Shown one piece after another: positions 21,194-31,903 of a stretch of 64,000 nt of DNA. This DNA is from Parastagonospora avenae f. sp. tritici 18332-5 (taxonomy: Eukaryota; Ascomycota; Dothideomycetes; Pleosporales; Phaeosphaeriaceae). How positions within the stretch are numbered: the stretch's first letter is position 1; each line of letters opens with the position of its first letter. Made by a program: the position numbers and the translations under genes. Location of the stretch: NCBI GenBank assembly GCA_022559985.1, contig JAFJTR010000102.1:1-64000 (forward strand). Direction: 5' to 3'. A model generated the notes under the pieces. The model was not told where the DNA came from. It did no database searches and saw only the letters and a program-made list of their open reading frames with translations.

Positions 21194-21907
21194 ATGACTA
21201 CCCCAAAATCAGACCCCCCGAGTCCCAGCCCCGTCACTACACCATCCTCCAACCACCGAGACACATTACAGTCCCTACACCTCCGCCAAGTAACCGAAGC
21301 CAACCACCATCCCTCTCCCCATCCTTCCACTACCCATTTCACCATTCTCGACCTCAACTCCAACCCCATCCGCCCCAACTCACCACACCCCGTGCTCCGC
21401 CGCACCGCCTCAGGCCGACTTTTCCAGCCATCGAATCGCGTCATCCACGCGGTGGAAATGATGGACCGGGTAATAACAGAGGAGGAGGAGAATGTGGAGC
21501 TGGCGAAGTGGGCAAGAGGGGAGGATTTCAGAACTGAGTTGCGGCGCGGGAATGCAAAGGGGAAGAGGGTGATGATTAGGAATGGTAGGGTTGCTGGGGA
21601 GGTGCGCAGGGTGGAGGCGATTTCGTTGGGGAGTCTGCCGTTGACGCCGTTGGGGCTGAATGTGGAGTTCGGTGAGGAGACTGGTGAGTATGAGTTTGGG
21701 AAGACGGGGCATAAGTGCGCGAGTGAAGGATCGGTGGAGCCTGGTAGGCTGGATCGTGGCGTCGTGTCCTCGACGCAGGGTGTAGGTAGTCCAGAGCATC
21801 TTTTAGAGGGGCCGAATGATGTGGAGGATGTCTGGATGGACCTTGCGAGTTCAGAGGGAGCGGCAACTGATTTCGAGGATGTCTGGATGGATCTCGCGAA
21901 AGAATAG
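21194..21907 (+). CDS. Hypothetical protein with a duplicated EDVWMDLA tail motif, 237 aa
   Basis: ATG at 21194, stop ending at 21907. The N-terminal 70 residues are Pro/Ser/His-rich. The middle has a charged helical part (EMMDRVITEEEENVELAKWARGE, about residues 88-110) and RRGNAKGKR. The last 30 residues carry two near-identical acidic, aromatic motifs, EDVWMDLA, about 14 residues apart (DNA copies start near 21824 and 21878). Such paired motifs often serve as docking or recruitment motifs, but this is inference. A 267-codon open frame lies on the opposite strand over the same bases; I prefer the plus strand because of the ATG and the peptide repeat. Family not recognised. Confidence 0.6.
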   Translation: MTTPKSDPPSPSPVTTPSSNHRDTLQSLHLRQVTEANHHPSPHPSTTHFTILDLNSNPIRPNSPHPVLRRTASGRLFQPSNRVIHAVEMMDRVITEEEENVELAKWARGEDFRTELRRGNAKGKRVMIRNGRVAGEVRRVEAISLGSLPLTPLGLNVEFGEETGEYEFGKTGHKCASEGSVEPGRLDRGVVSSTQGVGSPEHLLEGPNDVEDVWMDLASSEGAATDFEDVWMDLAKE

Positions 21908-22238
21908 CGTGTAAGACGAGTATGCAATCAACGATAGTTATCGAGTGGTTCACGCTTCGAATACACTTAAACTTCTGATACTGCCTTGAGCTTCGCGATC
22001 TTCAGTTTGTCATATGCTCGTTATTGACAAGCTGGACACTGTGCGGCTGTCACCTATCTCCTTAGTTTCACAGTGTTAGCAACCAACTTTCACTTGGCAG
22101 TACTCGAGGCTGCTCAGAATCTCACGATGCCACATTGTGCAAGCTACAAAGTCTCATGCTTGCCGACGAACTAGAAGTATAATTTCCGAATAACTAAATC
22201 TAACAAGACAACTTGCTCTCATTTCACAACCGTGGAAG

Positions 22239-23357
22239 ATGCATACATATCACAACCCACATCCAACACAACGGTTTCCACATACCCATACCTCGACTTC
22301 ATTCACTATGCATCACAAACATACATCTTCAAGCCTACGTTCCCAGTATCTGGGAGATTCGGGCAGCACTTCAGCACCCTCGTCCGAGGTGACTGTCTCT
22401 GTGCGTACGACTGCTCGCCGCTCTCAACGCGCTTCGCGGGGCGGCAGTGACATCATGTCACGCGATAGTCCCATTTCTAGCCCAGTTTTGATCGAGGCAC
22501 TGGGCCGGCAAGACTCAGCTCCTCGGTCTGATCAAGCTGGGTCTCCACTTTACTGTGAGACGATGACTAGGGTAGTCGATGGCAGCTTGGGTCACAAGCA
22601 ACCTCCACCGTTCTCTGGTGAAGAGCCTGCGGTCATTCCCGTTCTTGCACATTCACATTCTGGCAGTATTGCTCCGGCATGTGCCACCAGCAATCGTGAC
22701 TCTACTATTAGCTACGCACAGAACGATCGTGGTACCATCTCGAAACGCCTCGAAGCTGCTTTATGCGTGGCCAACCCTTCTGAGACCGTTCAGGACATTA
22801 CTGTTCTACAAACCCAAAACACCCGTAACTCTACTATCGAATATGCACAAATGGATAGAGGCATGATATCAAGCAAACTTAGAACCCACCTGCATGTCGT
22901 CAACCCAACGATCGAACCTGCTCCCAAAACACCGTCTAACCGAGACTCCACTGGGTCGTACGTGTACACTGATCGTGACTACATCCCGCGGAGTGTCTAC
23001 AGGCCTCTCATCGTTATTATCCAGACGGATGATTTAATCTTTGATGAATCTACCCTGGACAATATCGCTGCACATGCTCAAGACAATGAAGAACTTGCTT
23101 TGCCTTCGCCTTTGCCCAACACAACGCGGGTCAGTCAATTCGGCCCCGCCTCCTCTGCGCAGTTACACCTGGAACGAGAGCAGATGGATGATGATAGGGA
23201 AGACTTCATCATGAGCGCGCGTGAAATACGTCTTTTGTATCGCAGTGCGTCTAAAATGTTTCTGGGGAAACTCACAAACGGTCTAAAGAAAGTGCGCAGT
23301 CAGTTAGAAACTCCCCGAGGATGTGTTGAGTACACCTATACGGAACCATCTAGCTAG
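22239..23357 (+). CDS. Hypothetical protein with three internal NRDST repeats, 372 aa
   Basis: ATG at 22239, stop ending at 23357. No known domain. The central part (about residues 150-255) holds three degenerate copies of a unit that starts [S/T]-[N/R]-[R/N]-[D/N]-S-T, followed by S/E-Y, a tyrosine-rich stretch and D-R-[G/D]-x-I (SNRDSTISYAQNDRGTIS; TRNSTIEYAQMDRGMIS; SNRDSTGSYVYTDRDYIP). Copy spacing is about 54 residues and then about 41. After the third copy comes a hydrophobic strand (PLIVIIQTDDLIFDEST) and then a basic helix near the C-terminus (REIRLLYRSASKMFLGKL). There is no signal peptide. It is one of several orphan plus-strand genes in a row. Function unknown. Confidence 0.65.
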   Translation: MHTYHNPHPTQRFPHTHTSTSFTMHHKHTSSSLRSQYLGDSGSTSAPSSEVTVSVRTTARRSQRASRGGSDIMSRDSPISSPVLIEALGRQDSAPRSDQAGSPLYCETMTRVVDGSLGHKQPPPFSGEEPAVIPVLAHSHSGSIAPACATSNRDSTISYAQNDRGTISKRLEAALCVANPSETVQDITVLQTQNTRNSTIEYAQMDRGMISSKLRTHLHVVNPTIEPAPKTPSNRDSTGSYVYTDRDYIPRSVYRPLIVIIQTDDLIFDESTLDNIAAHAQDNEELALPSPLPNTTRVSQFGPASSAQLHLEREQMDDDREDFIMSAREIRLLYRSASKMFLGKLTNGLKKVRSQLETPRGCVEYTYTEPSS

Positions 23358-23632
23358 CTATCCAACTGGAGAAACACAGAAGGGCGACGAAGTGGGAGGA
23401 TTATTCCGTGTATTCGGAGACTGCTTTGGTGTAAAGTATAGCACATAGTTCGTAGAACTTAGGTCGTTTCAACGAATATCCATGGTAATTAAGCGCCATC
23501 ATGCCTCACATGTATCTCCAACCAAAATGCTCGCCACTGAGGAGACACTCCAAACGACTGTGAGGAGCACAAGGCGAGGTGGGCAGTACCTACCCAGGTT
23601 AGCGATTATAAGTCAAACCATGGTGTCTTAAC

Positions 23633-25877
23633 CTACAGTTCGGAACTCAGACTGATGAACCCGGCCCAAAAGAGCCACTGCACAATCCAGAAGAGAAGCA
23701 AGATAACCACTGTCACCATGTATGACCTTATGAGACTTTGTGGTGATATGCGCACAATCTCGATCTCAGGGGGAACGGTGCCGTCCATTGCGATGTCGTC
23801 TTCATGGGTGTAACGACGGATCCGTGTCGATTCGTACCCCAGAAGAGGCATACGTTCATTGACCTGTGCTGCTAATTCCTCGGCTATGTTCGATGGCCGT
23901 GATTGCTCAATTTTACGCCACTTAAGCAGATCGCGATGGCCAGATGTGGTCGCGTTCATCATGGCTCGAGTGAGAAGTAGGAGCTGAACAAGTGCTACCA
24001 CGAAGACGAAGAGCCACATGAGGGCGGCAACATACATAGCTCTCGCTGCTGCTTCTCCGTCTGCAAGATCTAGGCCATGAGAGTAAAAGTCATGTTCGCG
24101 ACCATATTTGACGGTAGCAAGCATGGGAGATAACGAAAGTGCTTGCATAATAATCTCTGCGAGGATAGATGAGGCCGCTGCGGAGAGATTGATCGTCTCG
24201 AAGGGCTGTCGACTGAGAATCCAAAACGGTAGCCAGGCTGGCCGAGGCATGGAGCACCAGAGAAGCATCAGTTGTATGATGGGGATGCGCTCATAGCCAT
24301 ATGTACTCTGGACAAGTACTGCATTGAGCAAGTTGCCAAACAGCTGGATAGCCGCAATCCAGAGTCCCGTTAAAACCCAACCGGATGGAACGGTATGTCG
24401 TACAAGATGGCTTGCCACTTTGAAAGCGTATATCCTTCGCCTGAAGCACACAGCTATGAATGTAGCTGTATTGACCAGGACAAGGCTCATGATTTTCCAT
24501 CCATTCGATGTGCGTAGAGGAGCCTGGTCCGTCGGCTTCTCACTACTGGGAACATCGATGCCTGTGTAGTCGGAGAATGATACATTCCATCGCCATGGAG
24601 TCATTTCAGCACGAGTGGGACGGGCCAATGAATGGTACCAATCTTTTGGCAAACCGTGCCAATTCTGGACATCGTGGCAAAGGTGAAAGAGCCAAAGCAC
24701 ATAATCCATTCGAGATTCGAAAGCATGACATGAGCCTCCGCATGACTCGTAGCTGAATTCGCGACAGAAACGTTTTTTGTCAACTGAGCGTCTGATAGTA
24801 CAGTAGCCGTCGGATTCGACCTCACACGCGTCGGTGGTACATTGGTCTTGGCGCGTGAGTATTTCTTTTGGTATGTCTGCGACGCACTTGGGCCATGTCC
24901 ATTCTTCGACAGGGATGTAATGATCCTCGGTTGTTTTGAGGTGATCCTTCCAGAGACCAGCGGGTAGCGCAGATCTGCCACAGGTGGCATACATCCAATA
25001 TCGCTCGATCGTCATATCGATGGTACCTGGATCTGAGCAAGGCTCTTGAGTCCAGTCGATGGTCATGATATCACAAAAGCATGTTTTGTCGAAATAGTCG
25101 CCATCTGGAATATTGGATCCCAGTATATCGTAGCCAGCAGTCTCAGAGTCCAGAGAGACCATGGATCGAAGCGAATCACTGTATTCCCAGGGCCGAGCAG
25201 CATTTCCGGTGTGCTGGGCGCTATTTGTGAACATACACGATGCTAACGCGTGCTGAAACAATTCACCAGTACTAGCAGACAGTGCACGCGTCAGACATTT
25301 CGGCGCTTTAGAAACGACATCGATCGCTGCATAGCCATCGTGCAAGGAGTATGGAGTAAGTTCAAGTAGTTCGTTGGTATCCCCGACATCGACTAGCCAT
25401 GTTCGATCAGTGACCTGATGAACCCACCTACCGATTTGTGCTTTGGTAAGCACTGATCTGCTGCAGTATGGCACATATTGCCGGACAAGCTCGGGTGAGA
25501 ACGTGGTGCGCAGGCAACTGAGCTGGGTCAGCCATTGATGGTGGGTGCAGATTACGCCGAAGTGCCTGGTGCACTGGTGGCTTGTGCAACGCGTCAAGGC
25601 TTCCAGCCAGGTCCTGTGATCCTGTTGAGCAACGCATTGTGGCATAGATGGGAGATCTTCCGGATTGACCCAACCACCGCGATTGTCTAGGGGCTCCACG
25701 CTGATGGAGGTCTCCAAGTTAGGGACGATGCGAACGATCGCGTCTTGAGGTGTCGCGTTAGCGCTGGAGAAGATGAACTAACGTTAATCAGGAAGGATTT
25801 AACTTACCGGCGCCGACCCTTGCGTGCAATCCGCACAAGACCGTCACCAGCAGCAAGCATGCGCTGAAAACCTTCAT
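23633..25877 (-). CDS. Polytopic membrane protein with a cysteine-rich secreted N-terminal half, 726 aa
   Basis: Exon 1 (25877-25808) codes a clean signal peptide, MKVFSACLLLVTVLCGLHARVGA. An intron at 25807-25744 (GTAAGT donor, GCTAAC branch, TCAAG acceptor, 64 bp) joins in frame to exon 2 (25743-23633). Residues about 30-430 form an extracellular part with some 20 cysteines and many Trp/Tyr/His residues (for example TRCTSHQC, CCTTDAC-like pairs and SCGGSC). The second half has about six hydrophobic spans: IMSLVLVNTATFIAVCF, WVLTGLWIAAIQLFGNLL, the IPIIQLMLLW region, the INLSAAASSILAEIIMQ region, YVAALMWLFVFVVALVQLLLL and VVILLLFWIVQWLFW. I do not recognise a named family. It looks like a surface receptor or sensor, which is inference from topology. 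The other minus-strand acceptor candidate does not keep the frame. Confidence 0.72.
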
Positions 25878-26717
25878 GTTGAACAGTTGTCTCGGCTCGC
25901 GTTCCGCGTGGATGTGCGCAGAAGGGTTGATTGTGTGAGGTGTCGGCGAGGCAGTTTCAGGCTGCAGTAGGTAAGAAGCGGGCACTGCTGGTTACCTAAC
26001 ATTCATCCGCTAGACTCAAACGGGCACCGCAGGCTGCATGCGCCGCCTTCTTGCATAGACACGGTAAAAATCATTATCACCGGTGATTACAGCTAGATAT
26101 GGTCCACACACAAGTTCAATACCGATTTCAATGCATGCAGATGACAACTACAGGTGCACAGTTATGATGTTAGATTGGCATTTCTAGTATCAAGCATGAC
26201 CGGGTGGGAGTTTTCACATTCTGTCTTAGCGTCTTAAAAAGTATATTGATCTTCTGGCCATCCTCATCAGTTCGATTTTCATCCTTGTCAAACGCGACCA
26301 GAACTTCTTGAAGACAAAAGCATCGAAATCTTTTAGAAATATTCTGCAATAAAGGAAGGCACATGGTTGATGTCGGAGAAGGAGGCGCGACAATCACATT
26401 GACAACTTGATCATTCTACACGATGTCGAGCTCTCGCTTCTGAAAGTACTTGACACTTGAGCGCCTTTGTCTGCCTCGAATTCGTGGTCCTTTGTGGCAC
26501 CAAAACCCTCCATTTCACAATGTGATTGTACGCGGTGCTTTGTTGCCGCTTTGTTCTCTCACTCGGTCGAACGACTTCAATCTACTGTCGAAGCTGTCTT
26601 GGGAAGTTTCATAGTACAAAAGCCTTTTGGCAGACTACACCTTCAAATCTGAACCCTGGGCAATCGACTTTACATATTTTTTCTACATTCGTTACATATA
26701 ACACACCTTCACCAGTC
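25878..26717. other. Divergent intergenic region
   Basis: Shared upstream sequence of the membrane-protein gene (minus) and the next orphan gene (plus). An open frame continues upstream of 26718, but its early residues look non-coding. No repeat or RNA gene seen. Confidence 0.45.
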
Positions 26718-27317
26718 ATGATGCCTGCATCACTGCACATCGACTTCCCCATCCACCCAAAGTTTTTTCGCAGTACTTCCGCTTCATCAGTACAATCTCC
26801 ACTTACTCGCATCATAGAGGCACCCGACAGGCTATTTGCTACGCTCGATAGCCCCACCATCATACAACCCATGCCATCACAACCCGACGACTACATGACC
26901 TTTCTCGACAGTGACTCAGACTCTTCCATGAGCTCACAATCATCATCGCCAAAAATCTCACCTACAATGCCTCAGGAACAGTTCCCATCTTTTCTTAGCC
27001 TGGATAACCTAAGATTTGAGGACGATTGGACTCAAGGCTGGGATATCCAAGAAGCAAGGGCTGTGGATATCACAAGTGAGCAGCTGAGGCTGCGCAAGGT
27101 AGGAGAGCTACCTATCATTCGAGAAGGGGATTTCAATTACATCCCGGCTCCAGCTCGCGTTCACAGTCAGTGGAGTGACGATGCGTCTGACAGGAGTTTG
27201 AACTTGGTGAGAGGCCGGATGGTAAAGCGTAGTGACAAGGTGAAGCATGGCTATAAGTTGGCATGGCTGAAAATGTTGCTGAAGAAGTTTGGGTTGAGTG
27301 GCAAACGTGGACATTAA
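26718..27317 (+). CDS. Hypothetical protein, 199 aa
   Basis: The start is taken at the first of two adjacent ATGs (26718, 26721). The frame is open from 26526, but the earlier part reads as untranslated leader. The protein has a Ser-rich acidic stretch (FLDSDSDSSMSSQSSS) and a moderately conserved-looking middle (LRFEDDWTQGWDIQEARAVD). It ends in a basic amphipathic tail (KLAWLKMLLKKFGLSGK). There is no signal peptide. The family is unknown. The basic C-terminal helix might contact membranes or nucleic acid, which is inference only. Confidence 0.55.
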   Translation: MMPASLHIDFPIHPKFFRSTSASSVQSPLTRIIEAPDRLFATLDSPTIIQPMPSQPDDYMTFLDSDSDSSMSSQSSSPKISPTMPQEQFPSFLSLDNLRFEDDWTQGWDIQEARAVDITSEQLRLRKVGELPIIREGDFNYIPAPARVHSQWSDDASDRSLNLVRGRMVKRSDKVKHGYKLAWLKMLLKKFGLSGKRGH

Positions 27318-27708
27318 GTTTGCGTATCACTGGGCATGGATGAAGTTGCTTTAGAATAGCGTAAGTTTTGAGTATTTTGTTGGTAGTTTCTCATGTTTTA
27401 ATTCTTGTCAAGAACGGTGATTTATCTTTATTTCTGGATCTTTGTCTGCGAAGACCATAGTGCGCGCGTCTTCTTCTGGCGAGAATACATTACTCGGTGG
27501 ACCTTGACCACATCAATGTATACAAGTCGATGTGCTCACAACGTACGCAGTGTATCCACAGTGGTCGCTGTCGCCCTCGAAGATTCTCTTGCTTAAAACT
27601 GTCACGTATTAGCACCAGACCAACGTCATCAACATCACTGCTGATCTGATAGCGCATCTCAATCAGAACTTCCTAGCTTTTCATACTATCTCTGCATACG
27701 TTTTTCGA
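27318..27708. other. Intergenic between orphan plus-strand genes
   Basis: No supportable gene or repeat. It is the terminator side of one orphan gene and the promoter side of the next. Confidence 0.45.
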
Positions 27709-28404
27709 ATGTCTGCCTACAATAGATACAACGATCAGAGCCGGTCTCACGGTCTACCAGGAGATGAGTACAGTCGTCTGTACAAGCGCGATCGCTTGAA
27801 CACTCATTACGAGCATCGCGGTAATAGGGACGCTCCATTTCTAGAGCCAACGCGCTCGGCTTATCGTGATGCAGGACTCTCTCTCGAATCGCGTGTTCGC
27901 GTCTCTGAAACGCGGAATGCTACTCGAGCAGCGCTCGGCAGCAGCTTCGACTTCACTGATGATGGCTACGAGCGTTCGCGCCGTCGTGAAGATAATTACC
28001 AGCGTTCTCGTGGGTGGATTGATGATGAACCGCGTCGTGCTCCCATTCCACAGAAGTATCAGGATGAGTTTAATAAACTTTGGAATGAGGATGAAGAGGC
28101 TAATGGTGCTTATCAGTATCGATCGGATAGTAGTAGTGATGCCCCCTGGCGCGAACATGTGGTGCTGGAGCGCAACCGCCTAGATGTGTCGAGGCTTCCT
28201 ACTAGACGGCCTGAGCCCAGTTATGCGACAAGTCGTAACGATAGCGGATATGGTAGTAGTGGGTCTAGATGCCCCATTACCCCGCCTAGAAAGCGCTCGC
28301 CCGAATTGGTAAGCAGATTCAGCATCGAGAGCGTTGCTGACAGCTATAAAGAACCTCCACGCCGACGTAAATACTTAGGTCTCTTCGATCGTGAACAGAG
28401 GTAG
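27709..28404 (+). CDS. Arg/Tyr-rich disordered protein, 231 aa
   Basis: ATG at 27709. Low-complexity, very rich in Arg, Tyr, Ser and Asp throughout (for example YERSRRREDNYQRSRGW), with a short SP/TPP-containing region near the C-terminus (SRCPITPPRKRSPELVSRFS, about residues 200-219). No globular domain, signal peptide or membrane span is visible. RY-rich disordered proteins of this kind often bind RNA or phase-separate, but nothing in the sequence proves that here. Family not recognised. Confidence 0.58.
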   Translation: MSAYNRYNDQSRSHGLPGDEYSRLYKRDRLNTHYEHRGNRDAPFLEPTRSAYRDAGLSLESRVRVSETRNATRAALGSSFDFTDDGYERSRRREDNYQRSRGWIDDEPRRAPIPQKYQDEFNKLWNEDEEANGAYQYRSDSSSDAPWREHVVLERNRLDVSRLPTRRPEPSYATSRNDSGYGSSGSRCPITPPRKRSPELVSRFSIESVADSYKEPPRRRKYLGLFDREQR

Positions 28405-29089
28405 ATCGAGCTCAGGTTAGAATTAGGAAATATTTGGAGCGTCCTGTGCAAGGCTACACTCCATGGAAAGTATCCCCAGAAAGTTGCCAACACATTCGAG
28501 GACTGAAAGTAACATTCAGACTGGGTTGAAGCGAGACAATGAAAGATTTAAGCGAGAAGACAATGAGCAAGTATAACGAATGCAAGTGACAAAGGCAGCA
28601 TGATGGATGATTAGTCGGAGTGAACTAAGCGTCTAAAGATCTACGAACTCGACCTTTTCCGATGTGAGTGAAGACGGTGTTGCTGCAGATGAGGACTGAG
28701 ATATGGTTTGAGAAGGGCAACGTGAACGAAGGAAATCCGCACTAGCGCAGTCGACCAATCATGACGCAAAACCCAGTCCTCTTTCGTCTCCCACCCAGGC
28801 ACGAGGTGTGTTGCGCCCATTCTGAAGAAGATTTTATCTGAATTTGGGATTTTGGTCCTGTGAGAACATCAGGAACAAATCATGCATTCCCACTCCGACC
28901 GCCCATGACATACTTGCCACCATGTGGTTTTCCATTGATTCGGCGGTGGCGAGAAATCCGGAGTTCTGGGCGCCACTCACCACCAAGCATCTTTCCTCAA
29001 ACTGATCACAACGTCTCTTGTCTACTTCTTTATCTCGTAGAATGTTCTTTCCTTGAATATACCTGAATTCCTCATACACACTTAGACAG
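28405..29089. other. Intergenic
   Basis: 685 bp without a supportable gene. A long minus-strand open frame (28834-29301) overlaps the next gene and looks like its shadow. Confidence 0.45.
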
Positions 29090-29907
29090 ATGTCGAACAC
29101 AAATTCCGCGACTACCAATCCTGGGAACAGGGTGGGCCAACAGCTGACCGAAAGTGTACTTACACTCCAACAAACAATTCTCAACATCAAAGAAGATGTC
29201 ACAAACGGCATCGCGCCATCAGTTTTGCTGCCCATAGATCCAGTACGCTTGATCTCATTCCTATCCGCGAGACGCGCGCAGCTGACCCAATTCAGACCCA
29301 AAACATCAATTCCGGCATGGTCCTATTAACCCTGGAGCCCTCAACGGCCGACATTACCGCTCATCTCATGCCCCTCGACATTCGGCTCGGCGATCTCAAA
29401 TCGAAACTTTGTGATCACAGGCTTTGGCATCCGTCCGCGGTCCCACCGAAGTCGCCGGAGTATTCTATCATCGATGTCAGCGATTTATCTTCTGCTATCT
29501 CTCTGCTGGAAGATCTCTTTCAACAGCATGTGGCGTCATTGGCAAAATCACATTCTGCTCATGCCTTCTTTTCAAAGTATGAATGGACGTGGGATGCGCT
29601 GCATAGAGAGTTTTGCACGAGACTGCCGCGTTCTGCGTATATCTACTTGTCGCATTGGCGTCTGGATGAGCAGCGGCAGATTTGGGAGTATGTCAGCATG
29701 CATGGTGCGGAATTACAACCCGAAATCGCCGCAAACATGTTGGGAAGTTGGGAGGATTGGACATGGGACCCCGCGTGGAAAGAGTGGTACTTGGATATTA
29801 GCGACGAAGAAGGCGAATGCAGGCTCTACGCAAGCCGATGGGAATCACGCCACGGGGCGAATCCAGATGAGCAATGGGTCTATGTCGGCAGTCTAAACGA
29901 TCATTAA
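29090..29907 (+). CDS. Hypothetical acidic Trp-rich protein, 254 aa, one intron
   Basis: Exon 1 is 29090-29242 and exon 2 is 29296-29907. A 53-bp intron (29243-29295) has a GTACGC donor, a GCTGAC branch site 13 bases upstream of the end and a TTCAG acceptor. It joins the two frames at a codon boundary, replacing what would otherwise look like two ORFs overlapping by 13 bases. The protein is mostly helical-looking, with WTWDALHREF, YLSHWRLDEQRQIWEY and WEDWTWDPAWKEWYLD stretches, Trp-rich in the second half and acidic overall. No signal peptide or catalytic motif. I do not recognise the family. Confidence 0.65.
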
Positions 29908-30038
29908 TCATCACCAACATCCAAGCACATTTGATGAAAATATAGGTGTTTAAAAAGTATATTCAAGAATGAGTATATACGCTCTCACGTCCAAATCAAT
30001 GGCTCGGCATTAACACTCCAGCACTCAGTAGCTCAGGT

Positions 30039-30470
30039 CTACAAGAAGAGGGCGACGAGAGCACCAGCAGCCATGGCACCGCCAACCTTGAGGTTGGAGG
30101 CAGCACCAGTGAACTGGCTGGGAGGAGCAGAGACGGAACCAGTTCCAGATGGCGAAGCAGTGCCAGAGGGCTTGGATCCGCCCATGACAGGGGAGGATGG
30201 AACGCCAGTGCCGACGGGGACGGAGGGCACAGCTGGGACGGTGGGGTAGGGAGCAGGTCCGGTAGCCGCGTGGGTGGCCGGGGCGGAGGGCAGGTGAGGC
30301 TTGACCCTGGTGAGGATGTTAGTGCGATGGTAAAGAAGCATGGTAGAGGAGAAGACGTACTCAGTCACGGTGACGGTGACAACGGCAGCGCAGGAAGACT
30401 CGACCGGGGCAGCGCTGTACTGAGCGGCGGCGACGGCGGCGAAAGCGGCGATGGCAGCGAAGAACTTCAT
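30039..30470 (-). CDS. GPI-anchored Ser/Pro-rich cell-surface protein, 125 aa
   Basis: The start is placed at ATG 30470, which begins a signal peptide (MKFFAAIAAFAAVAAAQ). Exons are 30470-30361 and 30306-30039. The 54-bp intron (GTACGT donor, CACTAAC branch, ACCAG acceptor) leaves the frame open if retained. A V/T-rich strand (VVTVTVTE) is followed by a Pro/Ser/Thr/Gly-rich linker. The C-terminus has a small-residue cleavage region and a hydrophobic tail (GGAMAAGALVALFL), the pattern of a GPI-attachment signal. Such proteins decorate the fungal wall or plasma membrane. No specific function can be given. Codon use is strongly biased to C-ending codons, suggesting high expression. Confidence 0.78.
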   Translation of the reverse strand: MKFFAAIAAFAAVAAAQYSAAPVESSCAAVVTVTVTEYVFSSTMLLYHRTNILTRVKPHLPSAPATHAATGPAPYPTVPAVPSVPVGTGVPSSPVMGGSKPSGTASPSGTGSVSAPPSQFTGAASNLKVGGAMAAGALVALFL

Positions 30471-31903
30471 GTTGACTGAGTTGGTATTGGTAGAAATTAT
30501 CAAAAAAAGGTGTTGATAGAGGTGGTCGTGATTTGTTTGAAAGAAGTGGGTATCGTAAATGAAAGCTGATTCTCTAAAGAGTGACTACAGACAAGCTGTT
30601 TGATGAGTTGGATGAGGAAAGTGAAAGACACGTCCCGTAGAGATACCTATATACTCTGGCAGCATATTACGTCGATATTAAGGCACGGGAGTATATTTCC
30701 TTTCTCAGTGGCCGAGCGCAAGGCTGGGCACGCGCTCATTGCGCCGCGCGCGCGTTGGAGCAATTACTTGCCGTCCACTCAACCAGACGAAATTGACCAT
30801 TGAACTTTACCCTGGAGGCCCCGCGAAAGGAGCAGGGGGGAGGGAGAGTTGCGATAGCGGAAATTTCATAACGATCAGCCACCTTGGCGAAGTAGTTGGT
30901 TCGCTGTTTGCTTAGGAAGGGGTAGCGCAACGCGTGTACTTCACTTGCCACCATACCCACTTTACCCACCAATTCTACTGTTTGTTTTCTGTCCACCTTG
31001 TGTTTCGTTTCGCCAGCTCGATGGAACTCTGCAGGCCAATTAGGTAGACAAGTCGTTGCGGGCTGAACAAGATCGCCAGGCACACCCGAGATTACGCCTC
31101 ATCTTGGCCCGCTACGCACGTGCCCAACGGTTTATGCACCTGAAACCAGTAGCGCCATCTCCTTTCCTTTCACATGTCCCGCGCGCAAGGAAACCTACAA
31201 GATGATCTGTGGAGACACTTGCGCGTCTGTGGACGGCTGATTGCTGAAGGGGCACGGAGGTGATGTCATTTTCGAGGAAGCGCACATTGGAGGGAAATGG
31301 CCATTCGGGCCTTTACATTTCAGTTCGCAAATGACAAGGCCGCGCATCGAGGTGTCGATTGTGCCTACCAACGCGATGCACGTGTGTTTGTTTTGCTTGC
31401 ACAAACACGTCGTTCCAAACGCGCCCGCAAGTGCATCTGTGTGTATCGGTTCACCAACGAACAGACCACCGCCTCCAATAGCGCCAAGAGATCTAGAGCC
31501 TCCGAGCACAGAAGAATCATCGCTAAGAACGGAACGACAATAGCTTCCACCCGTAGCGACGTCTTATTTGCGATACACTTTATCTTGTTGAGTGATAAGA
31601 ATAGAAGACTACTCGCGATTGCAAAAGGGGGAGGCGTGGAGAATGCTAATTGTCAATCAGCCTCCATATCAAAGTGAAGTAGAATCTAGAATTGTTCTCT
31701 TGTGCATCATGCACTGCATGCTTGCACATTTCGAGAGAACATTCACGTCATAATTCCGAGAGATCAACGGGTCGAGCAGGACGGACTGACAGGCACAGGG
31801 AGACTATTGTGGTTGCTGCTAACATGAACAGTCACTTTCGCTAAAATCGCGACAACCAAAGATTGGGTATTCCTACAAAACAACGGACATCGGAACTGCC
31901 TCA
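30471..31903. other. Intergenic, 1.4 kb
   Basis: Upstream of the GPI-protein gene and downstream of SEC6. Open frames exist (31195-31509 minus, 31297-31677 plus), but they lack coding character. No repeats seen. Confidence 0.45.

Noticed and set aside
21124..21927. 267-codon minus-strand open frame
   Set aside because: It lies over the plus-strand gene 21194-21907, which has an ATG and an internal peptide repeat. The minus product is low-complexity.
29090..29329. Two overlapping frames (29090-29329 and 29317-29907) that look like a programmed -1 frameshift
   Set aside because: A 53-bp intron with donor, CTGAC branch and acceptor joins the two frames at a codon boundary, which is simpler.
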